From NCBI RefSeq assembly GCF_041729615.1, contig NZ_CP154874.1, positions 191,001-255,000 on the forward strand: a DNA stretch of 64,000 nt. Reading direction: 5' to 3'. A program made the position numbers and the translations under genes. The stretch comes from Pseudomonas alcaligenes (GTDB lineage Bacteria > Pseudomonadota > Gammaproteobacteria > Pseudomonadales > Pseudomonadaceae). Shown piece after piece: positions 37,905 through 47,020 of the stretch (position 1 is the stretch's first letter; each line of letters opens with the position of its first letter). The notes beneath the pieces were generated by a model. That model worked only from the letters and a program-made list of their open reading frames with translations, did not search any database and was not told where the DNA came from.

Positions 37905-38375
37905 ATGAAGCTCGCGGCGGGTAAGAGAGGGCAGCAGGGCATGGCGATGGTCGAGTTCGCCATCGCCTTGCCGTTGCTGGTGCTCCTGCTACTGGGCGTC
38001 GCCGAGTTCGGACGCATGCTGTTCCACTACAACAACCTGCTGCAGGCCAGCCGGGATGCCGGCCGTTATGCCGCGAGCAAGGCCTGGAATGCCACCCTGG
38101 GCAGGCTCGATCTGAGCACCAGCTTGCAGACGGAAATCAAGAATGTAGCCGTATATGGGGTGCCATCCACCACCGCTGGCTTCTCTGCCGTGGTGCCGGG
38201 TCTCACGCCTGACGATGTGCAGGTGCGCCCCTCCGCCAGTGATGCCCGCTATGTCGAGGTACAGCTTTCCTATGACTTCCAGCCGGTGATCGGCAGTGTG
38301 CTGCCATCGCTCTTCGGCAACGATGTGCCGCTCGCCGTCGAGCTCAACTCGACGGTCGTGATGAGGGCACTGTGA
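37905..38375 (+). CDS. tadE: TadE-family pseudopilin
   Basis: A 156-residue protein with the TadE N-terminal motif GMAMVEFAIALPLLVLLLLGVAEFGRM and ASRDAGRYAA after the helix. Gly-M-x-x-V-E-F matches the type IVb pilin processing site (Glu+5), so the prepilin peptidase should cleave it. It is probably a minor pilin. The stop overlaps the next gene by 4 bp. Confidence 0.9.
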   Translation: MKLAAGKRGQQGMAMVEFAIALPLLVLLLLGVAEFGRMLFHYNNLLQASRDAGRYAASKAWNATLGRLDLSTSLQTEIKNVAVYGVPSTTAGFSAVVPGLTPDDVQVRPSASDARYVEVQLSYDFQPVIGSVLPSLFGNDVPLAVELNSTVVMRAL

Positions 38376-38875
38376 TGAAAAAGCGCATGCAGGGCATCTA
38401 TGTAGTCGAGTTCGCCGTCGTGGGTGTGCTGCTATTTACCCTGCTGTTTGGTGTGATCGAGATGGGGCGCCTGTACTTCACCGTCAACACTCTGAACGAG
38501 ACGGTGCGGCGTGGCGCGCGCCTGGCCGCCGTATGCGACATCAGCGACCCGATCATCCTGCGCCGGGCAATCTTTAACGCTGCGGATGAAACCGGCGCCA
38601 GCGGCCTGATTGCCAATCTGGATACCGCCGACCTGACGCTGACTTATCTGGACATCAACGGAGCGGTCGTCGCAGCGCCCAGCGACACCTCCGGCAGCAA
38701 TGGTTTCCGTGCCATCCGCTACGTTCAGTTGCGGGTGGACAACTTCACCTTTGACCTGTTGATCCCCTTGCTCGGCACCCAGATCACCCTGCCCAGTTTC
38801 CGGGCAACCCTGCCGCGCGAAAGCCTCGGGCGCCATGCCGAGGATGGGGTGACTCCGGAGATCACGCCATGCTGA
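38372..38875 (+). CDS. tadF: TadE/TadF-like minor pseudopilin
   Basis: A 167-residue protein with the same N-terminal layout (QGIYVVEFAVVGVLLFTLLFGVIEMGRLYF) and VRRGARLAA after the helix. The gene overlaps tadE upstream and tadZ downstream. By position it fits TadF, though by sequence it could equally be called a second TadE. Confidence 0.8.
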   Translation: MMKKRMQGIYVVEFAVVGVLLFTLLFGVIEMGRLYFTVNTLNETVRRGARLAAVCDISDPIILRRAIFNAADETGASGLIANLDTADLTLTYLDINGAVVAAPSDTSGSNGFRAIRYVQLRVDNFTFDLLIPLLGTQITLPSFRATLPRESLGRHAEDGVTPEITPC

Positions 38876-40068
38876 CCCCATCCAGTTCTTCTCGCAGCGG
38901 CCCGCGGCTGCTGATCAGTAGCCGCGATGCCCGCGCGCTCAATCAACTGCAGGAGATCAGCCAGCGCATTCCGGGGCTGCAGGTCAGCACACGCCTGGTC
39001 AGCAATGGGCATACCGATCCGCTCTATGGTCTCGACGAGTTGCCGGACTTCCTCCTGCTCTGGGTCAGTCATCTGTGGCGTGACGAGCTGGAGGCCCTGC
39101 TGCAGCGGCCGCTCAGTGAGCGCCCGCCGCTGTTGGTGTGCGGCCCGCTGGAGGAGCGCGAGGGTATGCGCATGGCGATGCAGGCCGGCGCCCGCGACTT
39201 CCTCTCCGACGCGGTGGTGGAGGCAGAACTGCTGGGCGCCCTGCAGCGCATGCTGCGCGAAAGCCATGTGAGCACCGGCGCCGGTGGCAAGCTGGTGGCG
39301 GTGATGAATGCCAAGGGCGGCTCGGGAGCGACCATGTTCGCCTGCAACCTGGCGCACCAGCTCAGCGCGACCGGTGCCAGCACCTTGCTGCTGGATCTCG
39401 ACCTGCAGTTCGGCAGCGTGGCACACAGCCTGGACATTGCTCCTACGCACAGCCACGTGGAAGTCATGCAGCAGGTGGAGGGGCTCGACAGCGTGGCCCT
39501 GCGCGGTTTCTGCAGCCACTTCAGCCCGACCCTGCATGTTCTGGGCGGGCGCTCCAGTGATCTGTGCCTGGCCCAGGATGTCCGCCTGGAGCAGCTGGAG
39601 ACCCTGCTCCAGTTGGCCCGTGCCAGCTACGACTGGGTCGTGGTGGACCTGCCGCGGCAGATCGACCATCTGACGGGCATCACCCTGGAGCAGGCTGATC
39701 ACTGCTACATCCTGCTGCAGCAGAGCCTCAGCCACCTGAAGGATGCCAGCCGGCTGCTGCAGATCCTGCGCAACGATCTGGGCGTGCAGAGCAACCGCCT
39801 GCATGTGGTGGTCAACCGTTACAACAAGGCCGCGCCGATCACCCTGCAGGATATCGATGACGCTCTGCATTGCCCCGACCTGCAGAAACTGCCGAACGAC
39901 TTCGCCGCCGTCAGCGAAAGCCAGAACAGCGGCATACCGCTTGAGCTGCATGCCCCGCGTGCGCCCATTACCCTCGCCCTGCGCAGCCTGAAGCAGGAGT
40001 TGGCCGGTACCGAGGCCGGCGAACAGGGATTGTTCAAACGTACCTTCAGCCGCCTGTTCAGGGGGTGA
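38869..40068 (+). CDS. tadZ: TadZ/CpaE pilus localisation protein
   Basis: The 399-residue protein has an N-terminal atypical receiver-like domain (about 10-130, no clear phospho-acceptor) and a ParA/MinD-type domain. Its P loop reads NAKGGSGATM, so the usual Lys-Thr pair of KGGVGKTT is replaced by Ala-Thr, as in CpaE/TadZ-type deviants. It places the Tad machine in the cell. The start overlaps the previous gene by 7 bp. Confidence 0.9.
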   Translation: MLTPSSSSRSGPRLLISSRDARALNQLQEISQRIPGLQVSTRLVSNGHTDPLYGLDELPDFLLLWVSHLWRDELEALLQRPLSERPPLLVCGPLEEREGMRMAMQAGARDFLSDAVVEAELLGALQRMLRESHVSTGAGGKLVAVMNAKGGSGATMFACNLAHQLSATGASTLLLDLDLQFGSVAHSLDIAPTHSHVEVMQQVEGLDSVALRGFCSHFSPTLHVLGGRSSDLCLAQDVRLEQLETLLQLARASYDWVVVDLPRQIDHLTGITLEQADHCYILLQQSLSHLKDASRLLQILRNDLGVQSNRLHVVVNRYNKAAPITLQDIDDALHCPDLQKLPNDFAAVSESQNSGIPLELHAPRAPITLALRSLKQELAGTEAGEQGLFKRTFSRLFRG

Positions 40069-40071
40069 GTC

Positions 40072-41499
40072 ATGCTCAGCGACTTTCGTAATCGACTGCG
40101 TCAGCAGAGTGGCAAGGCCAAGGACGGCGTCGCGTCCACAGAGCCGGCGCCCCCCAGCGTGATGAGCTGGGAGGTTTCCGTACCCTCGGAAGTCTATGAG
40201 ACCCGCACCCAGCTCAATCAGGTGGAAACCGAGTGGCGCGAGAAGATCTACCAGCAGCTGCTCAAGGTCATGGACCTGTCACTGCTGGACTCGCTGGAGC
40301 CCGCCGAGGCGGCCCGGCAGATCCGCGATATCTGCCAGCGCCTGCTGGACGAACATTCGGCGCCGGTATCGACCAGCAGCCGGCAGCTGATCATCAAGCA
40401 GATCGGCGACGAGGTGCTCGGCCTGGGGCCGCTGGAACCGCTGCTGGCCGACCACAGCGTGTCGGACATCCTGGTCAACGGGCACGCCTCGGTCTACGTC
40501 GAGCGCTTCGGCAAGCTGCAACGCACCGACGTGCGCTTCCGCGATGACCAGCACCTGCTCAATATTATCGACCGTATCGTTTCCAGCCTGGGCCGGCGCA
40601 TCGACGAGTCCTCGCCGCTGGTGGATGCGCGCCTGAAGGATGGCTCGCGGGTCAATGCCATCATCCCGCCGCTGGCCATCGATGGACCGAGCATGTCCAT
40701 CCGTCGTTTCGCCGTGGACCTGCTCAACGCCGAGAGCCTGATCCAGATGGGCACCATCACCCCGGGTATCGCCCTGATGCTCAAGGCCATAGTGCGTGGT
40801 CGCCTCAACGTGCTGGTGTCCGGTGGTACCGGTACCGGCAAGACCACCATGCTCAACGTGCTGTCCAGTTTCATCCCTGACAACGAGCGCATCGTAACCA
40901 TCGAGGATTCGGCCGAGCTGCAGCTGCAGCAACCGCATGTGGTGCGCCTGGAAACCCGCCCGCCGAACATCGAGGGGCGCGGCGAGGTGAACCAGCGCGA
41001 GCTGGTGCGCAACAGCCTGCGCATGCGCCCGGACCGCATCGTCATCGGCGAGGTGCGCGGCGCCGAGGCCCTGGACATGCTCACGGCGATGAACACCGGC
41101 CATGACGGTTCGTTGACCACTATCCACGCCAATACCCCGCGCGATGCGTTGGGGCGGATCGAGAACATGGTGTCGATGACCGGTGCCACGTTCCCGATCA
41201 AGGCCATGCGCCAGCAGATTGCCTCGGCCATCGACGTGGTCATCCAGCTGGAACGCCAGGAAGATGGCAAGCGCCGCCTGGTGAGCGTGCAGGAGATCAA
41301 CGGCATGGAAGGGGAGATCGTCACCATGACCGAGATCTTCACCTTCGAACGGCGCGGCCTTGGCGAACATGGTGAAGTGCTCGGCGAGTATCGTCCCACC
41401 GGCATGGTGCCAGCCTTCCGTGACGTGCTGGCCAAGCGTGGCATCGAGTTGCCGCTGAGCCTGTTCCGTCCGGACTGGATGGAGGCGATGCAGTCATGA
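40072..41499 (+). CDS. tadA: TadA, pilus assembly/retraction ATPase
   Basis: The 475-residue protein belongs to the GspE/VirB11 family: N-terminal domain ([25 protein letters not shown]), Walker [10 protein letters not shown] (251-259), Asp box ([10 protein letters not shown]), and Walker B ([17 protein letters not shown]). It powers assembly of the Flp pilus. The stop overlaps the tadB start. Confidence 0.96.
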   Translation: MLSDFRNRLRQQSGKAKDGVASTEPAPPSVMSWEVSVPSEVYETRTQLNQVETEWREKIYQQLLKVMDLSLLDSLEPAEAARQIRDICQRLLDEHSAPVSTSSRQLIIKQIGDEVLGLGPLEPLLADHSVSDILVNGHASVYVERFGKLQRTDVRFRDDQHLLNIIDRIVSSLGRRIDESSPLVDARLKDGSRVNAIIPPLAIDGPSMSIRRFAVDLLNAESLIQMGTITPGIALMLKAIVRGRLNVLVSGGTGTGKTTMLNVLSSFIPDNERIVTIEDSAELQLQQPHVVRLETRPPNIEGRGEVNQRELVRNSLRMRPDRIVIGEVRGAEALDMLTAMNTGHDGSLTTIHANTPRDALGRIENMVSMTGATFPIKAMRQQIASAIDVVIQLERQEDGKRRLVSVQEINGMEGEIVTMTEIFTFERRGLGEHGEVLGEYRPTGMVPAFRDVLAKRGIELPLSLFRPDWMEAMQS

Positions 41500-42482
41500 A
41501 CCAGATTCCCAGCGAGATGATCCTGGCCTTCCTCGGCATGGTCTTCGCGGCCGTGTTCCTGCTCAGCCAGGGGCTGGTGGTGCCGGTGTTCGGCGAGGCG
41601 GGCAAGATGCGCAAGCGCATCCGCTCGCGCCTGCACCTGCTGGAGACGGCCAACCATCTGCCGAACATGCAGACGGTGCTGCGGCAGAAGTACCTAAAAC
41701 GCCTCTCCCCGCTGGAGGCCGCGCTGGAACAGCTGCCCTGGTGCGAGCGTCTGGCGCAGATGATCGAGCAGTCCGGGCACGACTATCGCGCCTACCGGGT
41801 GATGCTGCTGGCGCTGGCGCTGGTCGTGCTGGTCGGTGTCGCCGCCTGGCTGCTGCTCAAGTTGTGGTGGGCGGCCCTGGTCTTGGCCCTGCTGGCTGGC
41901 TGCGTGCCCTTCATCAAGATCGGCAGCGACCGCGCCAAGCGCTTTGCCGATTTCGAGGCGGGGCTGCCCGATGCCCTCGACGCGATGTGCCGGGCCCTGC
42001 GCGCCGGCCACCCGTTCAACGAGACCCTGCGCCTGGTGGCCGAGGAGCACAAGGGGCCGGTGGCTCACGAATTCGGCCTGACTTTCGCCGACATCAACTA
42101 CGGTAATGATGTGCGCCGCGCCATGCTCGGGCTGCTGGAACGCATGCCGAGCATGACGGTGATGATGCTGGTGACCACCATCCTCATCCACCGCGAGAGC
42201 GGCGGCAACCTCACCGAAGTGCTGGAGCGCATCAGCGGCCTCATTCGCGCGCGGTTCCGCTTCCAGCGCAAGGTCAAGACCCTGTCGGCGGAGGGGCGCA
42301 TGTCGGCCTGGGTGCTGGTGGCGATTCCCTTCGTGCTGGCCGCCGGGATTGCCGCGACCACCCCGGAGTACATGCCGCTGCTGGTCAAGGATGAATTCGG
42401 CCAGAAGCTGGTGATGGCGGCCTTTGGTGCCATGTTGCTGGGCATCTTCTGGATTCGCCGGATCATCCGGCTCGATGTGTAG
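41496..42482 (+). CDS. tadB: TadB inner-membrane platform protein
   Basis: A 328-residue GspF-family protein with an N-terminal transmembrane helix, a paired helix near 105-140, the T2SSF domain ([26 protein letters not shown]) and a C-terminal pair ([18 protein letters not shown]). Together with TadC it forms the inner-membrane platform on which TadA acts. tadC follows after 8 bp. Confidence 0.95.
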   Translation: MNQIPSEMILAFLGMVFAAVFLLSQGLVVPVFGEAGKMRKRIRSRLHLLETANHLPNMQTVLRQKYLKRLSPLEAALEQLPWCERLAQMIEQSGHDYRAYRVMLLALALVVLVGVAAWLLLKLWWAALVLALLAGCVPFIKIGSDRAKRFADFEAGLPDALDAMCRALRAGHPFNETLRLVAEEHKGPVAHEFGLTFADINYGNDVRRAMLGLLERMPSMTVMMLVTTILIHRESGGNLTEVLERISGLIRARFRFQRKVKTLSAEGRMSAWVLVAIPFVLAAGIAATTPEYMPLLVKDEFGQKLVMAAFGAMLLGIFWIRRIIRLDV

Positions 42483-42490
42483 GAGGCGCC

Positions 42491-43462
42491 ATGGATTACC
42501 TGCTGGCTCTGATCAACCGCATGGTCGGCAACGAGGAAATTGCCCGGCTGCTGTTCGTCGGGGGCATTTCTCTCAGCGTAGTCCTGCTGGTGGCGACTCT
42601 GGTGTTGCTCCTGTTTGGCCTGCAGGACCCGGTACAGCGGCGCTTGGGCATGATCAAGCGCGGGCACGGGCATGGCGCAGCCGGCACCTATGCCGCGCCG
42701 AGCAACCTGCAACTCCTGCTGGAGCAGGTCGGGCAGCGCTTTGCCAGCGACGAGGCCCGCAACAACTCGCCGACCCGCCAGCTGCTCACCCATGCCGGCT
42801 ATCGCTCCGGTTCGGCGCCCCAGGTCTACTGGGCTATTCGTCTGCTGTTGCCGGTGCTGCTGCTGATCGCCTCGCTGCTGACCCTGCCTCTGGTACCCGA
42901 GCTCTCCCTGAATGTCGGCATCATGCTGGTTGCCACGGCTGTTGGCGTCGGCTGGCTGCTGCCGGCCATCTACGTCGACAAGCGCAAGGAAGGGCGCATG
43001 CGGCGCCTGCGGGTCGCATTTCCCGATGCGCTGGACCTGATGGTGGTCTGCGTCGAGTCGGGCTTGTCCCTGCCCCAGGCGATGGAGCGGGTGGCCGAGG
43101 AGATGCTGGTCAGCCAACCCGAACTGGCCGAGGAGCTGGCCATGGTGAATGCCGAAATTCGTGCCGGGATACCCAACACCCAGGCACTCAAGCATCTGGC
43201 CGAGCGTACCGGTCTGGATGATGTACAGGGGCTGGTCAGCCTGCTGGCCCAGAGCATCCGCTTTGGCACCAGCGTTGCCGACACCCTGCGGGTTTATGCG
43301 GAGGAATTCCGCGACCGTCGTACCCAGGCGGCGGAGGAACAGGCTGCCAAGGTCGGGACCAAGCTGATCTTTCCTCTGGTGCTCTGCCTCTGGCCCAGTT
43401 TCTTCCTCGTTGCAATCGGCCCCGTGATCGTCGGGATCCTCAGGACTTTCGGGAAGCTATGA
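42491..43462 (+). CDS. tadC: TadC inner-membrane platform protein
   Basis: A 323-residue GspF-family protein with four or so membrane segments and the conserved VAFPDALDLMVVCVESGLSLPQAMERV motif region. It is the second platform subunit beside TadB. It ends one base before the tadD start. Confidence 0.95.
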   Translation: MDYLLALINRMVGNEEIARLLFVGGISLSVVLLVATLVLLLFGLQDPVQRRLGMIKRGHGHGAAGTYAAPSNLQLLLEQVGQRFASDEARNNSPTRQLLTHAGYRSGSAPQVYWAIRLLLPVLLLIASLLTLPLVPELSLNVGIMLVATAVGVGWLLPAIYVDKRKEGRMRRLRVAFPDALDLMVVCVESGLSLPQAMERVAEEMLVSQPELAEELAMVNAEIRAGIPNTQALKHLAERTGLDDVQGLVSLLAQSIRFGTSVADTLRVYAEEFRDRRTQAAEEQAAKVGTKLIFPLVLCLWPSFFLVAIGPVIVGILRTFGKL

Positions 43463-43463
43463 C

Positions 43464-44498
43464 ATGAACAGGAATCTTTCGTTGCTCGCCTTGTCGCTCG
43501 TTCTGGCCGGCTGTCAGAGCATGCCCGAGCTCGGCACCGACCGCTCGATCTTCAATGGCCAGAATTCCGTGCTGTATCAGGTACAGGAGCAGGCCAGCTC
43601 GCCAGATCAGGCCATGCGCATGGCGGCCATTGCCTATCAGGGGGGAGCCCTGGATCAGGCGCTGTACCAGTACCTGCGCGCCATCGAACTTGATCCCGAG
43701 CAGTATGAGGCCATGGTCTGGGTTGGGCGCATCCACCGTGAGCGCGGCAATAGCCATTTGGCCGAACTGGCCTTTGCCGATGTGCTGCAGAGCCAGCCAG
43801 GCAATCTTTCGGCTCTCACGGAAATGGGCTTGCTGCAGTTGGCCCTGCGCCGCTCCGACAGCGCCAAGGAGATGCTGGGCAAGGCCTTGGAGATGGACCA
43901 GCGTCGCCTGGGCGGCTCAGCCTCGAGTGAGCCGAGCGGCCTCAAGGTCGATAGCAAGTCACCGCTCAAGCTTTACAACGGCCTGGGGGTGCTGGCTGAC
44001 CTGGATAACGATTTCTCCCGGGCCGGAGAGTTCTATCGTCTGGCCCAGCAGATCGAACCGCGCTCGCCGCTGGTCGCGAACAGCCAGGGCTACTCCTACT
44101 ACCTGGCCGGACAGTGGAGCGAGGCCGAGGCACAGTACAGAAGAGGTCTTGGTTTCGATGGCCGTTACGAGCCGCTGTGGCGCAACTATGGCCTGCTGTT
44201 GGCACGGATGGGACGCTACGAGGAGGCGCTATCCAGCTTCGAACGGGTCGAGAGTCGTGCAGCCGCCAGCAACGATGTGGGCTACATCTGCATGATCGAA
44301 GGCAAGCTGGATGAGGCCGAGCAGTTCTTCCGCAGCGCCATCGACCAGTCCCCTTCGCACTACGAGATGGCCTGGGAGAACCTGCAGCGCATCGAGCAGA
44401 TTCGTCGTCTGCGCCAGCGTGGCATCGGGCAGGACACCGTCGACGAGGTCGAGGCCTTCGCCGTGGTGCCGAGCGAAGCGCTCAAGGCAGCGCCCTGA
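43464..44498 (+). CDS. tadD: TadD, TPR lipoprotein
   Basis: The 344-residue protein has a lipoprotein signal peptide with lipobox LAGC (Cys near residue 16) and several TPR repeats (for example LDQALYQYLRAIELDPEQYEAMVWVGRIHRE region). TadD is the outer-membrane pilotin-like lipoprotein of Tad systems. It is the last gene of the cluster and is convergent with the HU-like gene, 12 bp away. Confidence 0.9.
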   Translation: MNRNLSLLALSLVLAGCQSMPELGTDRSIFNGQNSVLYQVQEQASSPDQAMRMAAIAYQGGALDQALYQYLRAIELDPEQYEAMVWVGRIHRERGNSHLAELAFADVLQSQPGNLSALTEMGLLQLALRRSDSAKEMLGKALEMDQRRLGGSASSEPSGLKVDSKSPLKLYNGLGVLADLDNDFSRAGEFYRLAQQIEPRSPLVANSQGYSYYLAGQWSEAEAQYRRGLGFDGRYEPLWRNYGLLLARMGRYEEALSSFERVESRAAASNDVGYICMIEGKLDEAEQFFRSAIDQSPSHYEMAWENLQRIEQIRRLRQRGIGQDTVDEVEAFAVVPSEALKAAP

Positions 44499-44510
44499 GC
44501 GCAAACGGCC

Positions 44511-44798
44511 TCAGTTGCTGGCGTTGAGGCTGTCGGTCAGCGCCTTGGCTGCCACCAGCTTGACCGCCTTCTTGGCAGCGATCTGGATCGCCTTGCCAGT
44601 GGCCGGGTTGCGCCCGGTGCGGGCCGGACGCTCGTTGACCTTGAGCTTGCCGATACCCGGCAGGGTGATTTCCCCATCGTTCTCCAGGGCGTCCGCGACT
44701 ATTTCACCGAGCTGGTCGAGGAGGGCGCGCACATCGGTCTTCTGCAGGTCGGTGGCTTCGGCGAGGTCGGAAATCAGCTGGTCTTTGGTGATGGCCAT
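44511..44798 (-). CDS. HU-family DNA-binding protein
   Basis: The 95-residue protein is a complete HU/IHF fold: MAITKDQLISDLAEATDLQKTDVR, the GEITLPGIGKLKVNERPARTGRNPATGKAIQI beta arm. It is a histone-like protein of the HU type rather than IHF, and it resembles the second HU-like copy known in Pseudomonas. It is monocistronic and in the opposite direction to tadD. Confidence 0.9.
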   Translation of the reverse strand: MAITKDQLISDLAEATDLQKTDVRALLDQLGEIVADALENDGEITLPGIGKLKVNERPARTGRNPATGKAIQIAAKKAVKLVAAKALTDSLNASN

Positions 44799-44998
44799 GG
44801 AGGGCTCCGCGAGGTGGATTCGGCGGGCAAGCTAGCACAAATTCCCCGTAGTCACCCTGTGCATGCCTGGGTACTTCTGCACTCGGTGCCGTGGAGTCCG
44901 CTTCAGTGAACCGGCCAGAGTGCACGAGCGGCGGGCATGCGGGCAGAGTCTATGCTTAGTGGCACAACAACAGCACCACCGACCTCCTGGAGGCCACC

Positions 44999-46633
44999 AT
45001 GTTGCGCCTATTTGCCGATCTTGGATTCCGCTGGAAGATGGCTCTGCCGATTCTGCTGCTCGCCGTATTGCTGGTGCTCATGGGCGCCCTGAGCGTGCAG
45101 GGCATCGGCCAGGTCGCCGACTCCAGCACGCGCCTGACCAATCGCTACCTGCCCGCCATCAGCCTGCTGCTGAATGCCGACCGTGATCTTTACCAGGGCT
45201 TCGTCGCCGAGCGCAGCTTGCTCGATGAGGGTGCTAGTGCCCATGCCGAGGCGCTGCGCGCCGCCCATGCGGAAAACCTGCAGCAGGCCTACGACCGCGT
45301 GCACAAGTATGCCGAGATGCAGCCGGGGGCCGAGGCACTGGCGCTGGTCGCCAAGTTCGACAGCGGCTACGCCCAGTGGAAGGCGACTTCCAGCCGGGTG
45401 CTGGAGCTGGCGGCGAGCGATCCGGCGGCCGCCTCCGCGCTGAGTTACGGCGACAGCGAGGCGCAGTTCGAGGCCATGCGCGATGCCATCGACAAGCTCG
45501 GCGAGCTGGAAGACAGCGAAGCCAACGCCGAAGGTCTCAAGGCCATCGCCCTGGGCGACGACCTCAGCTGGCAACAGGGCGGCATCACCCTCGTCGGTCT
45601 ACTGGTCTGCGCCGTGCTGGTGCTCGGCTTCCCGGTGCTGGTGACCCGCCCCCTGCACAACCTGCTGCATCGTATCGAGCAGATCGCCGAGGGTGATGGT
45701 GACCTGCGGGTGCGCCTGGAAGTCCTGTCGCGCGATGAACTGGGCAAGCTCAGCGATGCCTTCAATCGCTTCCTCGACAAGCTGCAGCCACTGATTCGTG
45801 AAGTGGGGCGGGTGACGGGGGAGGTCGCCACCTCGGCCGAGACCCTGGCCAGCATGGCCGCAGCCAACGACCGCCTGATCAGCCACGAGCACCTCGCCGT
45901 GGATCAGGTCAGCACTGCCGCCACCGAGATGAGCACGGCCGTGCATGAGGTGGCGCGCAACGCCCAGAATGCCGCCGATGCCGCCCGCAGCGCCGAAGTG
46001 CAGTCGCGCGAAGGCGCCCAGGTGGTGGGCGCCACCATCCACGCCATTCGCCAGCTGGCCCATGAAGTGGAGAGTGCATCGGACACCATCCAGACCCTGG
46101 AACAGGAAACGGCCAACATCGGCGCCGTGCTGGCGGTGATCAAGGGCATCGCCGAACAGACCAACCTGCTGGCGCTCAACGCCGCCATTGAGGCGGCGCG
46201 CGCCGGCGAGCAGGGCAGGGGCTTCGCCGTGGTGGCCGACGAGGTGCGAGCCCTGGCCGCACGTACCCAGGACTCGACCAAGGACATCCAGCAGATGATC
46301 GAGCGCCTGCAGGCTGGTGTGCAGAATGCGGTCAAGGCCATGCATTCCGGCAGCGAGAAGGCTCGCGACAGTGTCGAGCGCGCCGCCGGGGTGGACGGTG
46401 CGTTGTCCGCCACCGGTGACTCGGTGGCCCGGATCAACGACATGGCCGCGCAGATTGCCAGCGCCTGCGAGCAGCAGAGCAGCGTGACCGAGGAGATTGC
46501 GCGCAACATCAGCGATATCCGCGATCTGTCCAACGAGGCGGCGCAGACCTCGGAGCAGAGCACCCAGGCCAGTGCCCGGCTGTCCGAACTGTCCCACGGG
46601 CTGGCGCAGCTGGTCGGCCGCTTCCGCGTCTGA
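44999..46633 (+). CDS. Methyl-accepting chemotaxis protein
   Basis: The 544 residues have a transmembrane helix near residues 14-36, a helical periplasmic ligand-binding domain of about 155 residues (four-helix-bundle type by length and helix content), a second membrane helix ([23 protein letters not shown]), HAMP domain and a cytoplasmic signalling domain with the family hairpin tip ([37 protein letters not shown]). The ligand is unknown. It is preceded by a strong CTGGAGG-type ribosome-binding site. Confidence 0.95.
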   Translation: MLRLFADLGFRWKMALPILLLAVLLVLMGALSVQGIGQVADSSTRLTNRYLPAISLLLNADRDLYQGFVAERSLLDEGASAHAEALRAAHAENLQQAYDRVHKYAEMQPGAEALALVAKFDSGYAQWKATSSRVLELAASDPAAASALSYGDSEAQFEAMRDAIDKLGELEDSEANAEGLKAIALGDDLSWQQGGITLVGLLVCAVLVLGFPVLVTRPLHNLLHRIEQIAEGDGDLRVRLEVLSRDELGKLSDAFNRFLDKLQPLIREVGRVTGEVATSAETLASMAAANDRLISHEHLAVDQVSTAATEMSTAVHEVARNAQNAADAARSAEVQSREGAQVVGATIHAIRQLAHEVESASDTIQTLEQETANIGAVLAVIKGIAEQTNLLALNAAIEAARAGEQGRGFAVVADEVRALAARTQDSTKDIQQMIERLQAGVQNAVKAMHSGSEKARDSVERAAGVDGALSATGDSVARINDMAAQIASACEQQSSVTEEIARNISDIRDLSNEAAQTSEQSTQASARLSELSHGLAQLVGRFRV

Positions 46634-46694
46634 CCGCCATGGCTGCCGATCGGCACGCCGGATATGTGCTTCCCGTTCTAAGTGGTTGAAGCGC

Positions 46695-46722
46695 TTGTAA
46701 CTTTGCATTCAGCCAGTACAAT
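46695..46722 (+). promoter_or_regulatory. Promoter of the 4.5S RNA gene
   Basis: TTGTAA (46695-46700), 16 bp, TACAAT (46717-46722). The predicted start is near 46729. A hairpin GCCCGTCG-ct-CGACGGGC lies between the start and the mature RNA and would be part of the precursor. Confidence 0.7.
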
Positions 46723-46754
46723 GGCGCGGCCCGTCGCTCGACGGGCTGCGTTAT

Positions 46755-46864
46755 GGTGGTCCCATCGGTCCCCCCGCAACGATTACCCGTCAACCTGGTC
46801 AGGTCCGGAAGGAAGCAGCCATAGCGGGAACATCGTGTGCCGGGGTGTGGCTGGTGGGGCCGCC
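46755..46864 (+). ncRNA. ffs: 4.5S signal recognition particle RNA
   Basis: The sequence contains the invariant domain IV features of bacterial SRP RNA: GGUCAGGUCCGGAAGGAAGC (the GGAAG... tetraloop region) and AGCAGCC, with the other side of the asymmetric loop reading GUGUGCCGGG. The 5' strand (GGUGGUCCCAUCGG) pairs with the 3' strand (CUGGUGGGGCCGCC), giving a hairpin of about 110 nt. It binds Ffh to target membrane proteins. Ends are estimates from the stem. Confidence 0.93.
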
Positions 46865-47020
46865 TCCAATCTTCCCCCCAGTATCCTCAGCTCGTTCCGC
46901 CTCTGTGGGGCGTGCCTTTGTGTGCATGCGCGAAACCGTCGGCGCCGGCCAGCATTGAACTAATGCCATCAGGGCAGGTCTTTGCCGGGTCACCTGCCTT
47001 CCCAACGGACTCCATTAGCC

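Noticed and set aside
28414-44498. Mobile element carrying the Tad cluster
   Set aside because: No transposase, integrase, terminal repeats or tRNA attachment site could be seen in or next to the block.
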